Part shown: positions 52,800 through 62,720 of the stretch, piece by piece
How positions within the stretch are numbered: the first letter of the stretch is position 1
How the letters are laid out: each line of letters starts with the position of its first letter
Origin: Polytrichum commune
Lineage: Eukaryota; Streptophyta; Polytrichopsida; Polytrichales; Polytrichaceae
Direction of reading: 5' to 3'
NCBI GenBank assembly: GCA_950295325.1
Contig: OX485807.1
Coordinates: 44,422,440-44,486,439, forward strand
DNA: 64,000 nucleotides
Made by a program: the position numbers and the translations under genes
The notes under the pieces: generated by a model
Told to the model about the DNA's origin: nothing
The model's input: the letters and a program-made list of their open reading frames with translations, nothing else
Databases searched by the model: none

Positions 52800-53140
52800 T
52801 ACTAGAGCCCGTCCGCCCCCCCATCCGCCCCTGTTCCCGACCCCGTCCGCTCCGTTCCCAACCCCGTACGCCCCGTTCCCCCCCCCGTCCGCGCCCCGTT
52901 CCCCCCCCCCCCCCCCCCCCGTCCGCCCCTCCGTCCGCTCCCCCGTCCGCCCCAGTTTTTTTTTTTTTTTTTCCCCCCCCCCCTTCCCCGTCCGCCCCAT
53001 TTAAAAAAAAAATTCCCCCCCCTCCGTCCGCCCCGTTCCCCCCCGTCCGCGCCCCGTTCCCCCCCCGTCCGCGGCCCGTTCCCCCCCGTCCGCCCCTCCG
53101 TCCGCTCCCCCGTCCGCCCCAGTTTTTTTTTTTTTTTTTC
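52800..53140. repeat. low-complexity C-rich array (CCGTCCGCCCC units, poly-C and poly-T)
   Basis: Imperfect units of CCCCGTCCGCCCC/CCCCGTTCCC alternate with C runs up to about 20 and two T runs of about 18, each following CCGTCCGCCCCAG. A block ending in CCCAG plus the T run occurs twice (about 52955-52972 and 53121-53139), suggesting segmental duplication of the array. Confidence 0.9.
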
Positions 53141-54045
53141 CAATATGACAAATCATTTAATACAAGATTAAGTCATTTTATTGAACCTCAAAGCCACATA
53201 TTCCATGTGCAACTCACCTTCCACAAATCAACTCGGAAGAAAATTAGCCAATTCAGAATATTATATCAAGGACGTTGGAACTGCACAACCTGTGCAGTAT
53301 GAGGTCCTCTGTTATCCTATACTACCAGATTACAGTGTTGTGAATTACACTGGACACATGTCTGTCTAGCTTGAAGCCTACTGCCTGTAGTTAACTGTGG
53401 CAGGAGTTTGCTGATTTTGTTGATCAAGGCTTTTTCTCTTTCTTTTCCCGGTTTTGGATATGTATGTTTAGTAGAATGACGGAAAGTATAAATACTGTTT
53501 TCTTGTGCACAGCTGATGTAAGGGGTTTCTGTGGTTGGGAAAATCCATTTGAGGCTTGGAAATTATGAGCTTCTCCGGGTTTTGTGAACAGCAATGTTGA
53601 GGGTGCTCTGATTGTTGTGTTAAATACAACCTTTTCTACTGTTTACATCTTTATGTCTTTTTTATGACTTTCATTTTCGAAGCAGCCAGTTTATGAGGCA
53701 ACTTTTTAGTGTAAGAGCAGTTTAGCAGTACAAGCAGAAAGCCTGATATTATGTTGTTAGTTCGTTGTAGAAATGCCTCAGTGGCGTAGAATCTGATGTT
53801 ATAGATTCGGTTGCATTGGAAAGTAAATTTCTGATGTAGCACCTAAGTTTTTCTGGTGCCTGTTATCAGAGCCAAATTGTTTTCTTTTGTTCATGGTCAT
53901 TTACATCTTTATCCCATACTGTTCGGGTGAAGGCCAAGGGGCAAGTTTATAAGGTAAGACTCACCCCTATCTTTATGAGTACACTTGGGTACTAAGACTA
54001 TGGCCTTGCCCTACCAGACTTGACACTCGGACTAGGGCCGGGAGA
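53141..54045. other. gene-free stretch inside the 5.2 kb element
   Basis: No conserved frame or repeat found. The short open frame 53181-53369 has no recognisable motif. Confidence 0.4.
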
Positions 54046-54585
54046 GTTTGTGACTATGGCCCATACATGCTAGACTATGGTCTCTCCGATTTAGACTATG
54101 ACCCATACATGATGCTAGCACTAGACTATGGTCTCTCCGATTTAGACTATGGCCCATACATGATGCTAGCACTAGACTATGGTCTCTCCGATTTAGACTA
54201 TGGCCCATACATGATGCTAGCACTAGACTATGGTCTCTCCGATTTAGACTATGGCCCATACATGATGCTAGCACTAGACTATGGTCTCTCCAATTTAGAC
54301 TATGGCCCATACATGATGCTAGCACTAGACTATGGTCTCTCCGATTTAGACTATGGCCCATACATGCTGGACTATGGTCTCTCCGATTTAGACTATGGCC
54401 CATACATGCTGGACTATGGTCTCTCCGATTTAGACTATGGCCCATACATGCTGGACTATGGTCTCTCCGATTTAGACTATGGCCCATACATGCTAGACTA
54501 TGGTCTCTCCGATTTAGACTATGGCCCATACATGCTAGACTATGGTCTTTCCAATTTAGACTATGGCCAGGGGAATTTGTGACCA
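54046..54585. repeat. minisatellite of 51 and 42 bp units built from a 21 bp repeat
   Basis: About five units of 51 bp (54115-54340 region) are followed by about six units of 42 bp. Each 42-mer is two related 21-mers: TAGACTATGGTCTCTCCGAT and TAGACTATGGCCCATACATG (each with one further base). The 51 bp form adds ATGCTAGCA. All unit lengths are multiples of three, so both strands stay open for over 170 codons. The plus strand reads LDYGLSD/LDYGPYM heptads; the minus strand reads CMGHSLNRRDHSL-type repeats. Neither resembles a known protein. Confidence 0.95.
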
Positions 54586-55554
54586 ATACTTATACTATGG
54601 CCGATGCATGCTCGACTATGGACTCTGCGATTTAGACTATGGCCTGGGGATTCGACTCGTTTGCATAGTTCGGTCTTAGAGTCGGATACTGGGTCGAGTT
54701 ACTTGTCACTAGACTTTTGTTAACTCTGATACTTTATTTTGGTAATTCTCTTAAGTATGACATCTTAATTTTGCTATGAAGGACTATGACTATGTGTTGG
54801 TGGGTGTAAATCCATGTGGAAGGTGGGCAATTGTGGCATCATTGCCTCAAAATTGCAAACCCTCCCATAAAATCACAAAATAACGTTTCAAAGAGTTTAA
54901 GGGTTTAATGACTACACATGGTTGTATCTTGGTGTATGGACAAGTGTTGTATGAGCTTTGAAACCATGACTTCATATCACTCAAAATCATGACACAAGTG
55001 GGGAATGATTCTCTTATTATATAAGAGTTGATATTGTCCCCCCTCTATGTTGCATTTTGAAGGGGTTGGGAGAGTTAAAAATGGAAATAACATCTCTCAT
55101 TTGCAAATAACGATAATGTGTGCATACCTACTTTGTAAAAACACCTTGGCAATCCTAAAACATGGTTAGAGCACTAGACATTGTTGGGACATGTTGTCAA
55201 TACCAACATCTCCAATTGTATGTTGAAGGTTGAATTTGAACCAAAGAGCAGTCATTCACATGTTCCCATGATCCATCCTCGCAAAATAGAAGTTGGCTTC
55301 TCCCCTTCAAATATGCAACATATGGAGTGTATGAGATCTTCACCCCTATACAAAGGAATCAACCATCAATATTTTGTAATCTTTGACCAAATAGAATCTT
55401 AGCTCCATTTCTCTATGCAAAAGCTCGTGTGTTGCAAGTTCATAAAAGGATGAGTTTTCATGTAGGCCCCTTGCCTACCATATTCTAGTATTAATAAAGA
55501 CAAACCCGCCCAAATGTAGAGGGAATCTAGTGGGGTAGGGTTCGCATGTGCCAA

Positions 55555-55930
55555 CTACACTAAACATGATATTTAGTGTCATATGGTACTTAATGTCACT
55601 ATGGTAACTTTTTGGATGGCACTTCTTGTGAATAAGTCAATAAATATTGTCATTGATGATGGATGATTTCATCCATTGTTCAAAGCCCTACATTCTCTTG
55701 TTAGTGACATGATGAAATATTGTCATGGATGACTAAAATTTGGATGAAAAATCACTTGGTTACTGACAATAATTGTAACACTATAAATCTTTACTCTCCC
55801 AAAAATATTACAAGGAATGACAAATAATGTTAACTTAACATCTAGGCCTATTGCATGCACTTCCAAATCCACATATAATTTTAGCCATTGCATGGGGCCG
55901 ACAATATTGATTCTTATTTTGTAAACACTA
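55555..55930. mobile_element. MITE, CACTAAATATGA family, member 6, inverted relative to members 4 and 5
   Basis: The left end TACACTAAACATGATATTTAG begins the element. The interior is the reverse complement of the 43459 element (ATGGTAACTTTTTGGATG, GTCATGGATGACTAAAATTT, CTTGGTTACTGACAATAA), and the right part extends into sequence shared with 52466-52577. The right terminus is not a clean copy of the left. Confidence 0.75.
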
Positions 55931-56120
55931 CACCAAACCACATGCTACTCAAATATAGGCATCTAACAACCAAATAGAACTAGAAATTGGTTGTCTACAT
56001 TTTACATCGAATAATACCACTATCTTGACCCAAGCGCAAACTACAATATGCCAATTATATTATCCTTGAACCAAGTAAGAATGCTCACTCAATGTTTTTG
56101 CATTCATGCTAAACGCCTTG

Positions 56121-56146
56121 AACCCTAAACCCTAAACCCTTAACCC
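56121..56146. repeat. interstitial telomere-type repeat, about 3.5 units of CCCTAAA
   Basis: AACCCTAAACCCTAAACCCT followed by TAACCC: the Arabidopsis-type plant telomere motif in a very short run, far from any chromosome end visible here. Confidence 0.85.
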
Positions 56147-57285
56147 ATAGTATTATGTTGTTCTTCTCAAAATCTAGTGAAATTTCTTCCAAGCCTTGCA
56201 CTTCGAGGTTGTCTTATTGATACCGGCTTAGGATGACCTTAAGTGACAGACGAGAGTTGTCCTCCAAGAATTAAAGAGATTAACATGCAAATTCATCCAA
56301 ACATAACATGAATGTTATTATTGTTCACCCTCTTCAGTATGACACGTGTGAGAAACACAAAAAGGTAGTGTTATCTAGGTGTCGTCTTCTCATTCATATG
56401 ACAAGTGGTGTAAAGTTGTCATATTATTGAGGGAATACGAAAATATGAGCTTAAACATATATATACAACAAGTTTAGGCAATATAGATGGTATGAAATAA
56501 GAGCTTATAACTCCAAACAAATACAAATATTTTCAAGAAGTCTTGACAAAGTAGTCCAAAGAGTGTAGTTGGATTGACATCCCCCCCGCTGCCTCACTTT
56601 ATCATTAAAACACTCAAATGAGAGGCAAGCAATTGGGCCTCATGGTTGGATACATACACCTTCATTTCCATTGGGTTATAGCCATGCATATATTGATTGG
56701 GGACAAGGAACGGTTTTTGGATTAAATTTGGATATAGTTCCAAGATTTGAACTCTTTGGTTAACTCATAATTGAATTCTATGGGCGGACCCCCAATATGC
56801 TAGCAATATACTTACTTTTTATGATGATACATGAGTTGACAATAGATATTTGAATAATATAATATTGTAATATGATTATATTATGCCAAAAGGATATACG
56901 TTGAATAGAGATTGGACTATATCCTTAAAAATAGAGATCCATTCTATTTTAAGGATGAATTCCCCCCCCATAATATGCTCCCAAACCTAGTGTTGAGTAA
57001 TACCTTGGCCTTGGAGCTGAGGCATGAACACGGGCCTGCGGGACAAGGCGGTCCGCTCCTTTTTTTTTTAAGCGGGCAGGTCCCCGAAGCCCGTCCGGCA
57101 CGATGTCCTATGTTGACCTGCAGTGGCCGGTCTTGCAAATGCACTTCACCTGCAATGGCCGGTTACCGCCGTCAAAGTGTACTTGGTCCTTTCTCCAGGC
57201 TGTAGCAACGAGCGCCAAGCTGCAGCAGCAAGCGCTAGGCTGCAAAAGCCAGGCAGCCGTGCATATTGTATTCCATAAGTGTGCG

Positions 57286-58050
57286 CTCATATAGTGAAAG
57301 GGTACGAAAACTACAATTCATCATCAAGAAGAATGTCTCTAGAGGAGGCAGGGTTGGTACAAGTAATATGCCTACATACCTATCAACGACACTATTGGGC
57401 AGGAAGTGGTCACGTTCACGGATCCCCCAACATTTGACGAAGCTTTGGCTCTTGCTCAACGCAAAGAGGACAACCTATTGTGCATGGCGCAACCACCTAT
57501 CAACGTACTTCATTTAGTTGGACCATCAACCATTGCTCCGTACATCCATCCAGAACATACAATCGCGATGCCGACAACTTGGGCTCTGGTGTAGAAGGTC
57601 GAAATGGATTTTAACCCAACTTGTGAATGACATGAAGGATTTGAAACTATGTCTTACAAAATCAAGAAGTCAATAGTCGTGGACAAAATTGGAATACTAA
57701 GCGACATGTACCACCTTATGTTACTTGTCATAGTTGTGGAGGAAGAGGTCATTTGAAGCATGAATGTCCTGACATTCTCAAGAAAGGCCCAACAAATTTA
57801 GCAGAAACTAAAGGCAAAGTAGTGGAGATTGCATTGCTCGAGTGCAAAGGTGAGGACGAGATAGACAATCAACTTGAGCTCATGATGGCCAAATGTAACC
57901 GCATCATGGAAGATATAGTCTTAACGCATCGGGTGCGTAAGAAAAGACACATGAACCTACACGTGTCAACTTTTCAAAGACCGGTCCTAGATACCAAGGA
58001 GAAAGATTGGTGTGAGCAACATTTTGTTAAGCCGCAGCCAACACAACTAT
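57286..58050 (+). pseudogene. LTR-retrotransposon gag, right half with CCHC zinc knuckle
   Basis: The gag helix region SYSERVRKLQFIIKKN follows the 6 bp duplication, and after frame damage DPPTFDEALALAQRKEDNLL continues. The nucleocapsid zinc knuckle C-H-S-C-x4-H-x4-C lies at about 57728-57772 (CHSCGGRGHLKHEC). The frame 57753-58050 runs directly up to the Copia insertion at 58051. In-frame stops near 57595 and 57628 and frame changes show decay. Confidence 0.8.
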
Positions 58051-58302
58051 TGTTATGACTAATGATAGTAATAGCAACCAAGAGATCACCTCCATAACAA
58101 AAAGGTGAACAATACTAGGAAAAGAAGGTCCAGGGTTCTAGGAAAAAAAAGTTGCGCCTCCTTGTAGATAGAGACAGGTAGTGCCCCTTGACACTTTATT
58201 GATACACTATATTTTTATATAAGGAAACCTCTTGCCCATCCCGGGCATATGGAGAATTCTATCTACATACTGTCTATAGCACTACCTTCATTCTTCATAA
58301 CA
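58051..58302 (+). repeat. 5' LTR of the Copia element
   Basis: 252 bp, TG...CA ends. TATATAA at 58216-58222 is a likely TATA box of the LTR promoter. Much of the 3' portion (TATCTACA, CTGTCTATAGCACTACCTTC) is identical to the 3' LTR. Confidence 0.95.
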
Positions 58303-59029
58303 CGTTATCAACACCTTGCTTTAAGTGCTCATTCTTCGCTCAATATCTCTCTGTGTACACAACCTTTGTGCTCGCCTTGCTCGCTCCGCTCTGCTACGTG
58401 TAGGCAGTTATGGTCTTCATACCGTGTAGACGGTTTTTATGTCTGACACTTTTTTTGTGCTTTGTGTAAGACAACCATTGTATTTTGTGTAAATAACTTT
58501 GCTTGCATTCTCCCCTTTCTGTATACAGTTCTTTTGCTCCGACTTGATAACCTTCTCTCTCCTTGTGCACATATAGCTGCATAGCTTTTATATTTGTCAT
58601 TTATCTTGATACATTTTTATTGCTTTTATTTTCTTTTATAGCTTATGCGTTCTTTAGCATAGACAGATTTGTTCCATAGCTTTTGTACTCATTATTAGAT
58701 AAGTTTTATGTTTTTCTCCGACAACTTTTGCATTTCTTCAATAGAATTGGTTACTCCTTCGGAGATAGTTTTGAGTTCTCTCTCTCTCCCTCTCCTCTCT
58801 TTCTATAATAATTTTGTATTCTTCATAGATGACTAATGCGCTCATTTTTATATAATATTTTTGTTCATTTATGCACACTTACACTTTTATATTTTCATAT
58901 TCTTATATTCTTATTATTTTGTTTTTCCCTACCCCCTTTTAAAGATAGTTTCACAATATTTGTACATATTTGTGAATATATATATATATATATTCCTAAA
59001 AATGTCGAATTCCGTCCAGCTATGAAGGT

Positions 59030-62000
59030 TTATGCTATTGTTCCATCCTTACCCGGAATTCGAGTTGCTGCTCAGGAGAATGTCGTTGTTGCTATTGCTG
59101 AAGCTTCAAGAAAACCACCAAGAAGTTATTTCAGAAAATCTCATCCTAAACCATCTAGGTATGTAGCCAGGGGGACGCCCCATAAGCCCAAATCATTTCT
59201 CCCTAAATATTTTAAAGGAAATTGCTATAAATGTGGAATGAAATGTGTTCATTGCAGCTTGGGCTGCAAATCTTGAAGCAAAACGCAGCAACCTGGCGAC
59301 GAGAGTATCTCTAGATACTACAACCAAATCTGAATTATGACATAGAAAGTTAGGACATCTAGATATCACATTTTTTTGCGAGATGTTACCTCTAGTTACA
59401 TGCCATAATCTGACCACATCAAATGCTCATAAAACCCATGATTGTATTGCTTGTATTCAAGGAAAATTCTTAAAACACAATCTTTATAATAGCTCCCTAC
59501 TGAATTACCATCACCTCTCTATCGTCTTCATGGTGACATTTGCAGACCAATTAATGCATTTTCTAGCATTTTCCAATATTATTTTATTCTTATTGACGCA
59601 TTGGGAAATCCCCTTGAAGTTTTTCTACTCCCTACTCGCAATATGGTATTCCCGAAACTCCTCACTATTCTATTACACTACCAAAACTATTTTCCAAAAA
59701 AACATATTACATTCCTACGTATAGATAACGTTCAAGAATTCAGGTCGCATACATTTGAGAATTACTGTACAACCACAAGAATTTCCTTAACATATTTTGT
59801 CTCTCATGAACATGCTCATAATGATCTAGTTGAGGCATTCATAAAAATATACAACTTATAGCCAGATCCCAACTTCTCTCTTACCTTTGGAATCATGTAG
59901 TTCTTCATACAGTTGTTTTTTTATAATTGCGCCCAACAATTCTAAATGTCCAAACATCGCATAAATTACTTTCTGATCACCCTCCAAATGTATATCATAT
60001 ACGTATATTTGGATACCAAATATGGGTACCTCTTTCTGAATCAAAGAGATATACTATTGCCCACACCGCCAAAAGGATATCTACATTGGGTTGGATTCTC
60101 CTTCTATTATCTGCTATTTGATTCCCTCTACATAATTTTTATTTATAGCCAGATTTGCTAACTATAAACTTATTGAGATAATTTTTCCACCTTCACCCTC
60201 CCTTTCATCCCAACCTCCCTTAAATTTTGTTGCAGCAAAGACCTTAACCTTAAATCTAGACCCTCTAACCTCACTTCTTGATATTGAAGTAACCAAACAG
60301 TTGCACCTTAAAACCTTGGCAGATAATGTCCTAGACAAATTTTCATCCAGGGTCCGAATTATCCGAAACCCCCTTCCTGGAACATGAAATATCCTACCTC
60401 TTGAAAAATATGCCTCTACATATTTTACCACCTGATAGCGTAAAAACCACACGCCTTATTTATATCTGATATTTTACCTCAAATTTTTAAATCAGATCCT
60501 ATTTCACTTGAGCAAGTCAAATTCCAATCTGGCTGGCTTAAATGGCAAGTTGTAATTGAGGCAAAATAATCATCCACACGAAAATATCATGTATTTGGCT
60601 CTATTGCTATAAATACGATGAAGCCACCCACTGGTCATAAACTGCTTTTTATACGAAAAATTAATGCACATAGAAAAATTATTTGCTACAAGGTTAAATT
60701 AGTAGCACAAGATTTTTCATAAAGGCCAGGGATTGACTTTAACTAAACGTATTCGCCAGTCATGGATACAACATCGTTTAGATTTTTTCTTGCATTTACA
60801 GTTCATTTATCTTTTCATATATATTTATTGGACGTAGTTACAATCTACTTACATGGTATTTTAGATACTACCATTTATCTTTCACCCCCACATGGTTTTC
60901 TATCACATATCTCACTTTCAAAATATGGTAGATATATTGGTCTTAGGAAACACAAGGTTTTAAATGGCCTCAAACAGTCTAACAGAACCTGATACCATCA
61001 TATATGCAATTTTTAGATTTCTCAAGGTTTCATTGAAAACTCTACCCTTCCCTGTATTTTTATCTATTCCAGCTCTATTGGCTTTGTTATAGTAGTTGTC
61101 TATGTGGATGATCTGAATGTTATTGATATATCTAACCTTTGTCTTTATACCCAAAAATTAATAACACAAAATTTTGATATAAAATATATTGGCAAGACAA
61201 CATTTTGTCTTGGATTTTATGTTCATTATCTACTTGATGATAGCATCCTCTTGTACCAGCAAACTTAGATTCAAAAATTCCTCAAAATATTTCATATAGA
61301 TCAAGCCAATCCTTTATCAACTCTTATTATTGGACGAGGTAAAACTAATGATAATCTTACCATCTTTGTGGGGAGAAAGAGGAGTAGATTGATAAATCTA
61401 GATACCTCATTGCGGTTCGAGCTTTCACCTACTTAACCATTCATACCAAACTTGATGTTTTTTTTACCACAAGTATCTCGGCAAGATATAGCCAAAAACC
61501 CATTGCAAGACACTTGAATGGCGTGAAACATCTAATGCAATACCTACGTGGCACAACAAACCTTAGATGACATTACCAAAATACTAATAATTTAGAGATT
61601 CCTGACTCAGAATTGATGAAATTGTAGGTAAAGTCTAGATATGATATATTTTCATAAAGATGGTGCACCCATCTCGTGGAAATTGTGAAGCAGACAACTA
61701 CTGCTACATCAACTAATCATGCCAAGTTATTTGCGTTCTATGAAGCAACTCGGAAAGTTGTTTGGCTCTGGACAATAAATGAGATTATCATCAAACAATG
61801 TAGGATTTCAACCAAGGACCAGTCTACAGTAATTTATGAAGACAATACAACATGTATTAGGTAGATGACAACTGGTTTCCTTAAAGTAGATAGGACTAAG
61901 CACATTAGTCCTTATATTTTTAGTTATACACATGATTTAGTTGAGAAATAACAATTAGATATTAATAAAATAGAATCAGAACATAATATTGCAGATAGGC

Positions 62001-62150
62001 TAACTAATGCACTGTTTGCATACAAACATAAGAAATTAGTGTGTGCAACATGCATGAAGTCATTACACAAACTAATCTCTTCTTGAAGATTAACATTTTT
62101 TTCTTTATCAAGATTTTATCCCACATGATTTTACTTGATGAAGTTTTTAA
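59030..62150 (+). pseudogene. Copia polyprotein remnant: integrase, reverse transcriptase, RNase H
   Basis: Plus strand, several frames. The pre-integrase part KLGHLDIT is at about 59346. The integrase core (with IDNVQEFRSHTFENYC) is at about 59720-59770. Reverse transcriptase runs from about 60740 to 61260, with the Y-V-D-D active-site motif at 61101-61112. RNase H runs from about 61660 to 62000, with TNHAKLFAFYEATRKVVWL and an acidic EDN motif. A Cys-x2-Cys remnant of the gag knuckle is at 59222-59236. Stops and frameshifts in every domain make it non-functional. Confidence 0.9.
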
Positions 62151-62176
62151 CAAGGTTATCTTAGGTTGAGGAAGAG

Positions 62177-62427
62177 TGTTATGACTAATGATAATAATAG
62201 CAACCAAGATATCACCTTCATAACAAAAAGGTTAGTAGTACTAGGACAAGAAGATCCAAGGTTGTAGGAAAAGTAGGTTGGGCCTCTTTGTAGATAGGGA
62301 CAGGTAGTGTCACCTGACACTTTATTGATGCACTTTATTTTTACATAAGAGACCTCCTGCCCATCCCGGACATATGAGGAATTCTATCTACAATCTGTCT
62401 ATAGCACTACCTTCATTCTTCATAACA
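62177..62427 (+). repeat. 3' LTR of the Copia element
   Basis: 251 bp with the same TGTTATGA/TCATAACA ends as the 5' LTR, followed directly by the second ACTAT. Confidence 0.95.
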
Positions 62428-62432
62428 ACTAT

Positions 62433-62720
62433 TATTTTTGCTGCAAAACTTAGAAAATAAAATGCAAACATTAGTTTTGGTCAATTGATTGTGAAATGTT
62501 TAGCATTAAGAAGAGAAACGAGGGCTAGTGTATCTACACGCAGGAGGAAGAGGTCATTCCAATGAATATTTTTATGACGAAGAAGCGAGGGAGTGATGAA
62601 ATATCACCACAGATGCAGGCTTTGGTCAATGGGACCTTAATAAAGGGTTGCATGCTTGATGGCAGGGTTGTAGTGAACGTCAAAGTTGCTTATGAATTGG
62701 CTTGATATGAGTTGAACCCT
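62433..62720 (+). pseudogene. continuation of the interrupted gag/protease region
   Basis: The gag frame interrupted at 58050 continues after the second target duplication for about 17 codons before a stop. At 62610-62702 the translation MQALVNGTLIKGCMLDGRVV followed by VNV resembles a Ty3/Gypsy aspartic-protease segment (L-V-N-G..I-D-x-G-A..N-V-M), with the active-site triad altered. A weak but positionally sensible assignment. Confidence 0.5.

Larger units (their letters stand above)
52057..57285. mobile_element. 5.2 kb non-coding inverted-repeat element inserted in a gag gene
   Basis: The left end TATGGAATACAATATGCACG (then GCAGCTTGGCTTTCGCGGC) and the right end, whose reverse complement begins TATGGAATACAATATGCACG (then GCTGCCTGGCTTTTGCAGC), form terminal inverted repeats of about 45 bp. 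AGTGTG abuts both ends (52051-52056 and 57286-57291). Both subterminal regions are GC-rich with short repeated motifs. The gag frame is continuous across the site without the element. No transposase is visible inside, so it is non-autonomous or gutted. A 6 bp duplication does not fit the common plant TIR superfamilies well, so classification is open. Confidence 0.75.
58046..62432 (+). mobile_element. complete but decayed Ty1/Copia LTR retrotransposon with ACTAT target duplication
   Basis: Element 58051-62427 (4377 bp): 5' LTR 58051-58302, 3' LTR 62177-62427, both starting TGTTATGA and ending TCATAACA. ACTAT flanks it at 58046-58050 and 62428-62432. CGTTATCAACACC follows the 5' LTR (primer-binding position), and the purine tract GAGGAAGAG (62168-62176) precedes the 3' LTR. 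The interior shows the Copia order integrase, reverse transcriptase, RNase H, all broken by stops and frameshifts. The LTRs differ at roughly 25-30 of 250 positions by eye, so the insertion is old. It sits inside the gag-bearing element between gag and protease. Confidence 0.95.

Noticed and set aside
52757-53302. Pro/Arg-rich 181-residue open frame
   Set aside because: It is translation of the C-rich low-complexity array; the opposite strand is equally open and Gly/Arg-rich.
54046-54585. CRISPR-like regular repeats
   Set aside because: The array has no unique spacers and the DNA is plant nuclear; it is an ordinary minisatellite.
54032-54586. Long open frames on both strands of the heptad minisatellite as protein genes
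   Set aside because: They are a direct consequence of unit lengths divisible by three; there is no start context, intron structure or similarity to known proteins.
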